NCBI RefSeq assembly: GCF_000423565.1
Contig: NZ_AUIF01000032.1
Span: forward strand, 1-64,000
DNA from: Runella zeae DSM 19591
GTDB taxonomy: Bacteria; Bacteroidota; Bacteroidia; Cytophagales; Spirosomataceae
Direction of reading: 5' to 3'
Length of the DNA: 64,000 nt
Shown in pieces: positions 25,165 through 34,108 of the stretch; the first letter of the stretch is position 1; every line of letters starts with the position of its first letter. Position numbers and translations under genes: made by a program. The notes under the pieces were generated by a model, which saw nothing but the letters and a program-made list of their open reading frames with translations, ran no database searches and was not told the DNA's origin.

Positions 25165-28100
25165 TTAGAAGGTGAAGTTGATATTGATACCATAACGACG
25201 CAACGTAGGTGTTTGTAGTGACGAAGAGCGGTTGCTGTAGTTGACAAATTGCTCCACATCAAGGTCTTTTGAATGAGCAAAGTACAGCAAATTACGACCT
25301 ACCAAAGAAATAGTGGCTTGACGGATGTTTTTACCCAAAAGCCCTGCTGGTAGCGAGTATCCCACCTGCACTTCTCTGAGCTTCACAAAGGTACGGTTCA
25401 TGATATTTCCTTCGGTAGAGTTGTAATAGCGGCTAATCCAGTCTTGGAGATATGTGGCATAGGTAGTCGACATAGGCGTAAATTTCAATTCGCCATAGTT
25501 CAAGATTTTGCCATCTGGGTCGTAGCTAATCGTACCGCCTGTCAATACCACCCCTGGACCTACCCAAGTCTTACGCCCCTCGGTGTCGGCCAAACGAGCC
25601 ATACCCATATCGCCTTGAACAGTAGCAATATGACGACCACCACGGAAGGTTTGTTTTTGGATGTAGTTTTCGATGACTCCCCCGATACGTCCGTCAAACT
25701 GGAAGCTAAAATTGAAGTTTTTGTAGCTGAATTTGTTTTGGAAGCCAAACGTCCAATCAGGATTGGTATAACCTAAAAACTGCGCCACAGGATTGTAGAT
25801 AGGACGCCCACTCGCATCGTTTACAATCTGTCCATCTTGCGTACGCACAAAAGCCGTTCCATAATAAGCATCTAGGCGGTCACCGATTTTGTAGAATTGG
25901 TTCAAACGGGTTTGGTTGCCATAAATCTCCCGTAGCGTTTCTTGCCAAGTAGACCAGTTGGCCAGCACATCCCAGTTAAATCCGTTGATATTTTTGATGA
26001 CATTGCCACTAACGGCTATCTCCAATCCTTTGCGTTGAGACTTGATACCGTTGGTGGTCAAACTTCCATAACCGGTTGATTCGGGTAACGTCAAACCAAA
26101 AATACGAGGACCGTCTAAGTAGCTAAAATACGTGACGTCTAGTCCGAGGCGATTGTTCAAAAACTTCATTTCAATTCCTCCCTCGTAGTTGGTACGGCTC
26201 GAAGGTTGAATGTTTGGATCAATCAAGCTGCTCGAATAGTAAGCGGCGGCTTCGTTGTTGTAAGGACGCGAAATATTGTAAGCCACTGTAGTTCCGTAGC
26301 TTGGGCCGTCATACGAAGAGTTGTAATTGGCGCCATAGTACACAGGAGCACCCGGCGGAACCCCGATATTAGCTTGGGTAAACGCCTCTTTTACCCGCGC
26401 AAACGACGCCCGCACTTTCAAAAACGTAATCGCATCTGGTAGTTTTACATAATCTGATATAACGCTAGTCACCCCTACTGATGGATAAAATCCGACGTTA
26501 CGACCAGCAGGAAGCGTAGAAGTTTTGTCCCAACGACCTGTCAGTGAAATATTGGCATATTTACTAAGAGACAAGTCGGCAGCATAGTAGCCGCTCATTA
26601 CGCGCATGTAAGATTGGAAATTGTAAGCCTGAACAGGGTTGCGAGAGTTGGAGAAACTATACACGCCCGGTACGTTGAGATAATCGGTAGAGGCGAAGTT
26701 GGAGGTATATCTAAAAAGGCGCATACTTCCTCCTACTGAAGCTTTCAACGTAATATTTTTAACGATTTCTTTATCGAAATTTATCAAAAGGTCGGTATTG
26801 TTTTCCCACAAATTACGACGGTCTTCGCGGTAATCGCCACGCGCTTCTTCTCGCCCGTAAGAAGTAGCCGAATAAGGCAATTTTTCGGTGCGGAGGATGT
26901 CGTAAGTAGTGACTTGAGTACGCAACTGAGCATTCAAAAAATCGTTGATTTTGTATTTACCCAAAGCATACGCATAAATATCGTTTTTGTAATGTCCACG
27001 CAACCACTCTTTTACCACAAACCAAGGGTTGTTGTAGCGTTGATATTCGGCATAGATCTGTTGGATTCCTTCCTTTCCGGGCTGCCATAGTTGCTTCATA
27101 TCATCTACATTCCAGTCGGCACCACCCCAGATGATAGAGTTGTAGATAAGGGAGTTGGGACCATAATCTACGTCAGGGATATTGGGTGTATATTGACGGC
27201 TATAGTTGACCGTACTCTCAAAACGCAATTTATTGGAAAAATTATAGCCCAAAGAAGTGTTGAGGTTGGTGATATTGAGCTGTGTATTAGGAATTACGCC
27301 ACGTTGATATTGATGCGAAAGCGACACCCGAATATCCGCTTTGTCGTTGCTTGCCGCCACCGATACATTGTTGTTTGACAATATCCCTGTTTGGATAAAT
27401 CTGGTTAAATTGTCTTTACCTCTTGGTAGCCAAGGAGTAGGGATTCTCTTGCCAGTGGCCGGGTCGATAGGGCTGTCATACTGAGGCAAAAGACGACCAT
27501 CCAATGGAGGCCCCCAGATGTCGTAATCTCCGTCGTTTACTCCACCACCACGACCATCCACAAACGCATACTTGCCGTGGTCGCCGGGGCCGTATTGGTC
27601 TTGTACTTTAGGAATAGCAATAAATCCTTTGTCAAACATCGTAGATGAATTGACATCTACCGAGAAGCCTCTTTTGTCTTTGGAGCCTTTTTTGGTCGTA
27701 ATCATGATGACCCCGTTTTGGGCACGGAAGCCATACAAAGCTGTTCCAGAAGGGCCTTTCAAAACATCCATTGATTCGATATCGTCAGGGCTGATATTCC
27801 AAGTATCGGAGTTGATAGGAATCCCATCTACCACGTACAAAGGTGCGCCTCCACGGAGCGATACCTGCGGAGCGCGCAGAAGCTCCGCACTTGCCCCTAC
27901 GTTTAAGCCTGCTACTTTACCTACCAGAGAGTTGATGGGGTTAGGTTCGCGGGCTTTGATAAGGTCAGACCCCTTGACACTTTGAGTAGCAAAAGCCAAT
28001 GTTTTCTTTTCTTTCTGAATCCCAAGGGCCGTTACTACTACTTCTTGGAGCTGTTTGAGGTCTTGGCTCATTTTCAAATCAATAGTGGTGCGGTTGCCAA

Positions 28101-28380
28101 CAGTCACTTCTTGGGCACTATACCCAACAAACGAAAAAACCAAAATAGCAGAAGGAGAAGTACTAATGCGATATTTGCCGTTGGCATCGGTGTTGGTGCC
28201 TTGGTTAGTACCCTTCACCACGATACTTACTCCTGGTAGCGGGGTATTGTTGTCGGCATCTGTAATTATCCCTTGCAGCGTTACTTCTTGTGCAAGTACA
28301 GTAGTGCTCAATAAAAATGCCAATAAAAATACTGACACCCAAGAATTCCTCCAATGTTTTTGAGGTAAAAAAGCATGCAT
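25165..28380 (-). CDS. SusC/RagA-family TonB-linked outer-membrane transporter
   Basis: 1071 residues. Signal peptide to about residue 30, CarboxypepD_reg-like domain (about 33-115), the SusC-type linker with VVVTALGIQKEKK, a plug domain with VDGIPIN and LKGPSGTALYG, then the long barrel ending in a C-terminal Phe (NFTF), which is usual for barrel insertion. No TonB-box extension such as an STN domain is seen, so no FecR-type signalling. It pairs with the SusD gene 52 bases downstream. The cargo is unknown, but the surrounding enzymes point to a phosphonate-containing molecule rather than a plain polysaccharide, as no glycoside hydrolase is in the run. Confidence 0.95.
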   Translation of the reverse strand: MHAFLPQKHWRNSWVSVFLLAFLLSTTVLAQEVTLQGIITDADNNTPLPGVSIVVKGTNQGTNTDANGKYRISTSPSAILVFSFVGYSAQEVTVGNRTTIDLKMSQDLKQLQEVVVTALGIQKEKKTLAFATQSVKGSDLIKAREPNPINSLVGKVAGLNVGASAELLRAPQVSLRGGAPLYVVDGIPINSDTWNISPDDIESMDVLKGPSGTALYGFRAQNGVIMITTKKGSKDKRGFSVDVNSSTMFDKGFIAIPKVQDQYGPGDHGKYAFVDGRGGGVNDGDYDIWGPPLDGRLLPQYDSPIDPATGKRIPTPWLPRGKDNLTRFIQTGILSNNNVSVAASNDKADIRVSLSHQYQRGVIPNTQLNITNLNTSLGYNFSNKLRFESTVNYSRQYTPNIPDVDYGPNSLIYNSIIWGGADWNVDDMKQLWQPGKEGIQQIYAEYQRYNNPWFVVKEWLRGHYKNDIYAYALGKYKINDFLNAQLRTQVTTYDILRTEKLPYSATSYGREEARGDYREDRRNLWENNTDLLINFDKEIVKNITLKASVGGSMRLFRYTSNFASTDYLNVPGVYSFSNSRNPVQAYNFQSYMRVMSGYYAADLSLSKYANISLTGRWDKTSTLPAGRNVGFYPSVGVTSVISDYVKLPDAITFLKVRASFARVKEAFTQANIGVPPGAPVYYGANYNSSYDGPSYGTTVAYNISRPYNNEAAAYYSSSLIDPNIQPSSRTNYEGGIEMKFLNNRLGLDVTYFSYLDGPRIFGLTLPESTGYGSLTTNGIKSQRKGLEIAVSGNVIKNINGFNWDVLANWSTWQETLREIYGNQTRLNQFYKIGDRLDAYYGTAFVRTQDGQIVNDASGRPIYNPVAQFLGYTNPDWTFGFQNKFSYKNFNFSFQFDGRIGGVIENYIQKQTFRGGRHIATVQGDMGMARLADTEGRKTWVGPGVVLTGGTISYDPDGKILNYGELKFTPMSTTYATYLQDWISRYYNSTEGNIMNRTFVKLREVQVGYSLPAGLLGKNIRQATISLVGRNLLYFAHSKDLDVEQFVNYSNRSSSLQTPTLRRYGININFTF

Positions 28381-28665
28381 AACTGTGATTGGTTTACGTG
28401 GAAAATGAAGAACATAGAGATACTAAACTGAGTACAAATTAAGTTTAGTGAAATTAATAAATAGTTAACTAATAGTAAAGTAATTATTAAATTTTTTTTT
28501 AATATTACTAAACCTGCATTAACACCTTCAAAATCAACTAAAAGCACTTTTAGGTTTATAAATTTCTCACAAAAAGTATATTTTAGCTAAACTTTAATTT
28601 GAAGTTTGTTAACTTTGCTCACGTAAATCTTACCTTTGTATCATCTAAAGTCGTTATAACCTATT
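28381..28665. other. Divergent promoter region of the phosphonate-type locus
   Basis: 285 very AT-rich bases between susC (minus) and the HAD hydrolase (plus). A plus-strand promoter is visible near the HAD gene. No ORF, no regulator gene and no clear operator palindrome was recognised, so shared control of both arms is possible but unproven. Confidence 0.55.
28605..28638 (+). promoter_or_regulatory. Bacteroidota-type promoter of the HAD hydrolase gene
   Basis: TTTG at 28605-28608 and TACCTTTG at 28631-28638 match the Bacteroidota -33 and -7 (TAnnTTTG) elements with a 22-base spacer, 27 bases before the start codon. Match made by eye. Confidence 0.6.
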
Positions 28666-29403
28666 ATGGAGCAACAACCAATTGAATTAGTAATCTTTGA
28701 CATGGCTGGTACTACCGTCACCGACCAACACGAGGTAGAGGCTTGTTTTGCCAAAGCCGCAAAGATGTCGGGACTAAAAGCCTCTGATGAAGAAATCTTG
28801 GCCGCTCAAGGGCTGGCTAAAAGATTTGTTTTTGAAATGTTTTGGACCCAAAATCTCGGCGAAGGTCATCCAGATATTCAGACCAAAGTCGATGAATCGT
28901 ACGCTATTTTCAAGGAGGTGTTGGAGGAGCATTATCGGACACAACCCGTTTTTCCAACCCAAGGATGTTTAGAACTATTTGATTATCTTAAGAGTCAAGG
29001 CATCAAAATCGCTTTAACAACCGGGTTTTACAGGGTTGTAACGGATATTATTTTGGAAAAGCTAGGCTGGCTCGAAGGGCTAGACGAAAATCGTGTAGGC
29101 AACAACGCTACTATCATTCAAGCTTCTATTGCTAGCGATGAAGTAGAAAAAGGCCGCCCTGCTCCCCTCATGATCCAAAAAGCGATGCGTCTGCTAGGTG
29201 TTACAGACGCCAAGCGGGTTATCAATATTGGAGATACCCCTTCTGATTTGCAATCTGGGGCTGCCGCAGGGGTATACCTAAATTTAGGGGTCATCAATGG
29301 CACTCATACCATGGAGCAGCTTATGCCTCATCCTCACGATGCTTTGCTAGGGTCGGTTGATGAGATTATCAATATCTTAGAAGATGCCAAAGTAAAAATT
29401 TAA
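28666..29403 (+). CDS. Phosphonatase-like HAD hydrolase (TIGR03351 type)
   Basis: 245-residue HAD-superfamily enzyme closest to phosphonoacetaldehyde hydrolase (PhnX) relatives. Motif I is FDMAGTTV with nucleophile Asp12 and the Ala in place of the usual second Asp, exactly the DxAGTT form of phosphonatases. Motif II is TTGF, the lysine of motif III is in EKGRP, and motif IV is IGDTPSDLQSG. In the cap, Lys52 in QGLAKRF aligns by eye with the Schiff-base Lys53 of Bacillus PhnX. Such proteins cleave C-P bonds of aldehyde phosphonates to an aldehyde and phosphate. The FAD oxidoreductase gene follows by 49 bases, the pairing known for TIGR03351 and TIGR03364. The true substrate is uncertain. Confidence 0.82.
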   Translation: MEQQPIELVIFDMAGTTVTDQHEVEACFAKAAKMSGLKASDEEILAAQGLAKRFVFEMFWTQNLGEGHPDIQTKVDESYAIFKEVLEEHYRTQPVFPTQGCLELFDYLKSQGIKIALTTGFYRVVTDIILEKLGWLEGLDENRVGNNATIIQASIASDEVEKGRPAPLMIQKAMRLLGVTDAKRVINIGDTPSDLQSGAAAGVYLNLGVINGTHTMEQLMPHPHDALLGSVDEIINILEDAKVKI

Positions 29404-29452
29404 CCTAGATTTTATTTACAAAAATAGGCATTCAGATTTAGTATTTATATAC

Positions 29453-30598
29453 ATGAAAACACATTTTGACTTGATTGTTGTAGGAGGGGGTATTATGGGG
29501 ACTTTTCACGCCTACCATGCTGCCAAACGCAACAAATCAGTATTGCTTCTCGAAAAAGACAACTTCCCTGTAGGAGCCACAGTCCGTAATTTTGGGCAAG
29601 TGGTGCCTTCGGGCTTAGCCGGAAGATGGTTTACGTATGGCAAACGAAGCTTGGAACTGTATCATGATTTACAGTCAAAAACCGATTTGACGATTCGTAA
29701 AAATGGCTCCGTTTATATCGCCTCTGATGCTGACGAATGGCAAGTAGCCAACGAACTGTATGATCACTATGTAAGAATAGGTTATCCGTGTGAGCTATTG
29801 AGTCGAGAAACTTGCCTTGCCAAATACCCTTATTTGAGAAATGAATATCCCGTAGGGGCGATTTTTTTTCCTGAGGAAGTAACCGTCGATTCGCCTCTTC
29901 TAATGCAGCGATTTTTGGCGTATTGTGCTACACAAACGGGGGTAACTTATCTTAACAACGCTACCGTTATCAATTGTGAAAGCACCAATGGAAAAGCACA
30001 GGTAACTTTGACAAATCGTCAACAATTTGAAGCCGAACATGTGTTGATTTGCAATGGTCACGAATTTCGGATGTTGTACCCTGATTTATTCGCGCAAAGT
30101 GGATTGGTGGTAAGCAAACTCCAAATGCTCCAAACCATCCCTTTTCCAGCAATAGCAATGAAGGGCAATATTCTTACGGGACTTACTATCAGACGCTACG
30201 AGTCTTTTCAGCAGTGTCCCTCTTATGCGAGTCTTACGACGCCACCGCATTTGGAAGAACTCAAAAAATGGGGCATTCACATCTTGTTTAAGCAAGCTTT
30301 GGATGGCTCGATTGTGGTGGGAGATTCGCACGAATATGCGGGTGCCCAAAACGTCGATGATTTGGGCTATCATCTGAGCGATTATATCAATCAATTGATG
30401 ATTGACGAAGCCAAGCGAATCGTGAGTTTTCCAGTAGAAAAAATCCAGACAAGTTGGGCAGGTTTTTATAGTCAAACTACCGACGAAATATACGAACGTC
30501 AAATAGATGACCGCATCCGAATCATCACCGGGATTGGGGGCAAAGGCATGACCTCAAGTGGAGGCTATTCTGAAGAAACGATTGCGTCTATCTTCTAA
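29453..30598 (+). CDS. FAD-dependent amine oxidoreductase, TIGR03364 type
   Basis: 381-residue DAO-family flavoprotein (glycine oxidase-like). The N-terminus has the Rossmann motif VVGGGIMGTFHA and the VRNFGQVVPSG segment I associate with TIGR03364, a group found beside phosphonatase-like HAD genes. The C-terminal GIGGKGMTSS closes the FAD site. Family members are proposed or shown to oxidatively deaminate aminophosphonates, producing an aldehyde that the HAD partner can split. Here it follows that HAD gene in the same direction, so the two probably form a two-step path: amine to aldehyde, then aldehyde to phosphate. No signal peptide; cytoplasmic. It ends at a hairpin shared with thrA. Confidence 0.82.
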   Translation: MKTHFDLIVVGGGIMGTFHAYHAAKRNKSVLLLEKDNFPVGATVRNFGQVVPSGLAGRWFTYGKRSLELYHDLQSKTDLTIRKNGSVYIASDADEWQVANELYDHYVRIGYPCELLSRETCLAKYPYLRNEYPVGAIFFPEEVTVDSPLLMQRFLAYCATQTGVTYLNNATVINCESTNGKAQVTLTNRQQFEAEHVLICNGHEFRMLYPDLFAQSGLVVSKLQMLQTIPFPAIAMKGNILTGLTIRRYESFQQCPSYASLTTPPHLEELKKWGIHILFKQALDGSIVVGDSHEYAGAQNVDDLGYHLSDYINQLMIDEAKRIVSFPVEKIQTSWAGFYSQTTDEIYERQIDDRIRIITGIGGKGMTSSGGYSEETIASIF

Positions 30599-30604
30599 AC
30601 AAAG

Positions 30605-30629
30605 GAGGCTGCCCTACAAAGACAGCCTC
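30605..30629. terminator. Hairpin between the FAD oxidoreductase and thrA genes
   Basis: A 7-bp stem, GAGGCTG with CAGCCTC, seven bases after the stop on the plus strand and followed by T-rich sequence. It also lies downstream of thrA on the other strand, so it can serve both convergent transcripts. Confidence 0.7.
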
Positions 30630-30651
30630 TCTTTTGAAATTTCACAAAAAA

Positions 30652-33114
30652 CTACGCCAAATAACTACTGATACTCATCACATCCGCAAATACCCCTGAG
30701 GCAGTCACTTCGGCTCCTGCGCCAGGACCTTTGACGACAAGGGGACGAGTATTGTAACGCTCAGTAGTAAACGAAACGATATTGTCAGCGCCCGATAGCG
30801 AATAAAAAGGATGCTCGCCATCTACGGTTTTAAGCTCTAGCATAGCGCGGCCATTTTCGAGCGTGGCGATATAGCGCAACTTCTCTCCTTTTTTGGTAGC
30901 CGCTTGTAGCAATTCTGCAAAGTAGGCATCCGAGTTTTCTAATTCTATAAAGAAGTCATCAACAGTAGGCGCTTGAAGGCAATTGTCAGGTAAAATAGGG
31001 GCAATTTGGATATCGCTCATTTCCAGGCCTACGCCCGTTTCACGGGCCAAAATCAAAATTTTACGAGCTACATCAAGACCACTCAAATCATCGCGAGGAT
31101 CGGGTTCGGTATAGCCTTTGGCTTTAGCTTCGCGCACAATATCCACAAAGCGAGTTCCGGGTACAAAGCTATTGAAGATAAACGACAAAGTCCCTGATAA
31201 AATCGCTTCTATTTTCACGAATTTATCACCACTCGCCATCAAGCCCTGAATGGTATTGATGATTGGTAAACCCGCACCCACGTTGGTCTCGTACAAAAAC
31301 TTCACTCCTTTCCGAACCGCCGTTTGTTGTAAACGTAAATACTCCGAATAAGCGCTTGAGTTTGCTACTTTGTTGGGCGTCACTACCGACACACTTGCGT
31401 CAAGCAAAGGATGATAATATTGGATAATGTCTTTGTCGGATGTACAATCGATAAAGACGCTATTGGGCAAGTTGAATTCACGAATGCGCTGCACAAATGC
31501 GGGCAAACTCGTCATTTTGCCATTTTCGTCTAGTTCTTCTTTCCAGTTGTTAAGGCTAATCCCTTCGGGATTGAGCCACATTTTTTTGCTACGTGCCAGT
31601 CCTACCACGTTGATTTTCAGCAACTTTTCTTTAGCCAAATAATCTGACTGCGCCGCCAACTGCTTCATAAACGTGCTTCCAATCAAACCCGTACCTACAA
31701 TAAACAAATTGAGGTTTCTGACTTCTGACTGAAAAAACACGCCATGAATCGCATTGAGTGCTTTGGAAAGGTCGTTTTTCTGAATCACCACCGAAATATT
31801 CAATTCCGAAGAGCCTTGCGCAGTAGCTACAACATTGATACCGTTTTTGCCCAAAGCCGTAAACAATTTACCCGAAATACCCGTATTTCGGCGCATCCCC
31901 TCTCCTACGATGGCAATGATTGATACATTTTTCTGAATCTGAATGCCATCGCGGTCGATGTCACCAGCACTGATTTCGGGGGCGAATGTTTGCTCCAATA
32001 CTTCTTTGGCTCTATCCGAATTTCTGGGGTCGATGGCAAAGCAAATCGAATGCTCTGACGATGCCTGTGAAATCAAAATAACGCTGATTCGGTGTCTCGA
32101 CAAAGCCGTGAACAACCTAGCCGATACCCCCGCCACTCCAATCAAACCACTTCCTTGGACATTGACCAAAGCAATGTCGTCAATGGAGCTAATGCCCGTA
32201 ATCGCATAAGGCGAATCATACGGGATAGTATGCACGGTAGTACCTTCAGAGGATACATTGAAGGTATTGAGTACTTTAATGGGTATATTTTTGACAAAAG
32301 CGGGCTGCAAACTTGGTGGATAAATCACCTTGGCACCAAAGTGACTCAATTCCATTGCTTCGGCATAGGTGATAGTCGGAATCGTAAAAGCCGTAGATAC
32401 TTTGCGCGGGTCGGCGGTCATCATACCGTCTACATCAGTCCAGATTTCAATCACCTCAGCGTCCAAGGCCGCCCCAAAAATCGACCCTGTATAATCAGAA
32501 CCTCCGCGACCAAGGGTCGTAGTGATGCCCTCGGCGGTAGACCCAATAAACCCCGTAATGCACTGAAGAGCTTCTTTTTCTTCAAAATGAGCTTTTATTT
32601 GGGCATTAGTAATTTCAAAATCAACCTCCGCATAGCCAAAGTGGTCGTTGGTACGAATAAGCTTACGGGCATCACAAAACTCTGCCTTCAAACTTCTTGC
32701 TTTGAGTGCTTCGGTGATTACGGTGGTAGAAAGTCGCTCTCCAAACGACATTAGCAAGTCGAGGGTACGCGCCGAAAGCTCCCGAATGAGCGAAATACCG
32801 CGTAGCAAATCCTCTAGTTCGTTGACCAATCCGCGTACTTTGGCGATGGCACTTGATTGATTTTTGATGTCAATCAATCCTCTCACTGCCCCAAAATGAC
32901 GCTCTTCCAATGTCCTGCACATCTCCAAATACTCAGGATTGCCTTGGGCCGCCATTTTTCCGATTTCAATCAGCTGATTGGTGACGCCCCCCATAGCCGA
33001 ATATACAACTGCTATTTTTTCGCCTTGGGCAATGTTGGTTTCAAGAATCTTAATAAGCTGCTTTATACTATCTACAGTACCACATGAAGTACCGCCAAAC
33101 TTAAGAACTTTCAT
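30652..33114 (-). CDS. thrA: Bifunctional aspartate kinase / homoserine dehydrogenase I
   Basis: 820-residue fusion catalysing the first and third steps of the aspartate pathway to threonine and methionine. The kinase domain starts with KFGGTSCG and holds GRGGSDYTG; two ACT regulatory regions follow (about 310-460), then a Rossmann-type homoserine dehydrogenase with GTGLIGSTF near residue 475 and GKVANSS-like and GAGLP segments. The order kinase-ACT-dehydrogenase is that of E. coli ThrA, so threonine feedback is likely. The frame starts at a TTG six bases earlier; ATG at 33114 fits. No thrB or thrC adjacent. The roughly 95-base leader contains an inverted repeat. Confidence 0.95.
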   Translation of the reverse strand: MKVLKFGGTSCGTVDSIKQLIKILETNIAQGEKIAVVYSAMGGVTNQLIEIGKMAAQGNPEYLEMCRTLEERHFGAVRGLIDIKNQSSAIAKVRGLVNELEDLLRGISLIRELSARTLDLLMSFGERLSTTVITEALKARSLKAEFCDARKLIRTNDHFGYAEVDFEITNAQIKAHFEEKEALQCITGFIGSTAEGITTTLGRGGSDYTGSIFGAALDAEVIEIWTDVDGMMTADPRKVSTAFTIPTITYAEAMELSHFGAKVIYPPSLQPAFVKNIPIKVLNTFNVSSEGTTVHTIPYDSPYAITGISSIDDIALVNVQGSGLIGVAGVSARLFTALSRHRISVILISQASSEHSICFAIDPRNSDRAKEVLEQTFAPEISAGDIDRDGIQIQKNVSIIAIVGEGMRRNTGISGKLFTALGKNGINVVATAQGSSELNISVVIQKNDLSKALNAIHGVFFQSEVRNLNLFIVGTGLIGSTFMKQLAAQSDYLAKEKLLKINVVGLARSKKMWLNPEGISLNNWKEELDENGKMTSLPAFVQRIREFNLPNSVFIDCTSDKDIIQYYHPLLDASVSVVTPNKVANSSAYSEYLRLQQTAVRKGVKFLYETNVGAGLPIINTIQGLMASGDKFVKIEAILSGTLSFIFNSFVPGTRFVDIVREAKAKGYTEPDPRDDLSGLDVARKILILARETGVGLEMSDIQIAPILPDNCLQAPTVDDFFIELENSDAYFAELLQAATKKGEKLRYIATLENGRAMLELKTVDGEHPFYSLSGADNIVSFTTERYNTRPLVVKGPGAGAEVTASGVFADVMSISSYLA

Positions 33115-33447
33115 TGACAATCAATCGTTTATAATGCCTCGAAAGCGCCCACTCATGAGTCTCTATCCTTGGAGATTTCAAAGTCATGGCGCTATGCTTT
33201 GTTTTGTTTGGCTGCAAATATAGTTGGGTGACGCATAATTTGTTGTGTTTGTGAGAAACAATACCTATTTAATACAAATATCATCCCCAAAACCATCCCT
33301 TCATCCTGTCTTACATCCATTAGCTTAGAATCGATTGGATGTAGTGTGTATTGCCTAGTACCTTTACAGCATCATTTCAAAACAGCCATAAACCAATTGT
33401 CCTTTTGTAAGGATTTTTTCTCATAAAACTAAAACATATTAATAGCC
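33115..33447. other. thrA leader and pspC upstream region
   Basis: 333 bases. On the minus strand a TATATTTG at 33215-33222 matches the -7 element and would start a leader of about 95 bases for thrA. In it, arms 33144-33149 and 33188-33193 (AGCGCC/GGCGCT) close a stem that encloses the palindrome ACTCATGAGT. No threonine-rich leader peptide and no known riboswitch were recognised. The remainder toward pspC has no feature. Confidence 0.45.
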
Positions 33448-33675
33448 ATGGAAACAAACAGATTATATCGCATCACTAATCAGTCAGTTTTGGGAGGAGT
33501 AGCCGCAGGTGTCGCCCATTATTTTGGTATCGACCGCGCCTTGATGAGGATTTTGTTTGTACTCGCCTTTTTCTTTTCAGCGGGTATTCCTGTGGGCTTT
33601 ATTTATATTTTACTTTGGGCTTTTTTGCCTAAAGCTATCAAAGAAACGACCGATACAAACGTCATCAGGCTTTAG
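33448..33675 (+). CDS. PspC-domain protein
   Basis: 75-residue small membrane protein of the PspC family. The domain starts with LYRITNQSVLGGVAAGVAHYFGID and is followed by two hydrophobic segments (about 33-65). PspC relatives take part in envelope stress control or act as simple membrane regulators; here the protein is little more than the domain, and no PspA/PspB is near. Followed by a terminator. Confidence 0.88.
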   Translation: METNRLYRITNQSVLGGVAAGVAHYFGIDRALMRILFVLAFFFSAGIPVGFIYILLWAFLPKAIKETTDTNVIRL

Positions 33676-33710
33676 TCTTATCCATCTCTATTTTAGTGTT
33701 TGCTCAACAG

Positions 33711-33741
33711 TGCCGATTCCCCCAAGAATCGGCATTTTTTT
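33711..33741 (+). terminator. Rho-independent terminator after pspC
   Basis: 9-bp stem TGCCGATTC / GAATCGGCA with a short C/A loop, then seven T residues. Classic shape; the remnant frame at 33742 begins right at its end, which argues that frame has no promoter of its own. Confidence 0.88.
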
Positions 33742-34095
33742 ATGGGTTCCTTAATGGAATTGATGTTTTGCTGGCAAAAGTTTAGGGCAAACAACGGCGT
33801 ACGCACACTCGAAGAAATGATTGCCGTAGAAGTTAAATCCAAAAGAATTGGAGACCCCAATGACATTACCACAGGCTTTTTTGAAACTCAAACAAAGAGA
33901 ATAACTTTGGGGACAGGGTATGATGGAAAGCAAATGGATAGAGTTTGGTTTCAGGGAATAATAGCATAGATGAAAAGAAATAGCTTAACTGCGGAGGCTG
34001 GCTTAATTGAAGAAGCAATTTCAAGAGGTATTTTACACAATTATTTGTCTGGAGTTGATAAAACAATTACAGCTTATATCTTGAAACTTAATTAA
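33742..34095 (+). pseudogene. Truncated toxin-tip remnant with in-frame stop
   Basis: A 75-codon frame ending in TAG at 33967, then an ATG in the same frame opening 41 further codons to TAA at 34093. Read through the TAG, the whole piece looks like the C-terminal tip of a nuclease-type toxin: an EVKSKRIGDPND stretch with Glu-x-Lys, then DRVWFQGI, then IEEAISRGIL and DKTITAYILKLN. No N-terminal delivery domain is present and the remnant starts at the pspC terminator. The next gene is an Imm49-like immunity gene, so this is probably a broken polymorphic toxin left with its antidote. The toxin family is a guess; a separately translated 41-residue protein is possible. Confidence 0.5.
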
Positions 34096-34108
34096 AAAAT
34101 GTAAAAAT

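Noticed and set aside
32092-32754. 220-codon plus-strand frame opposite thrA
   Set aside because: Fully within the aspartokinase domain coding region on the other strand; no recognisable motifs.
33700-33741. Upstream part of the toxin-remnant frame
   Set aside because: This stretch is the pspC terminator hairpin and T-run, not coding sequence.
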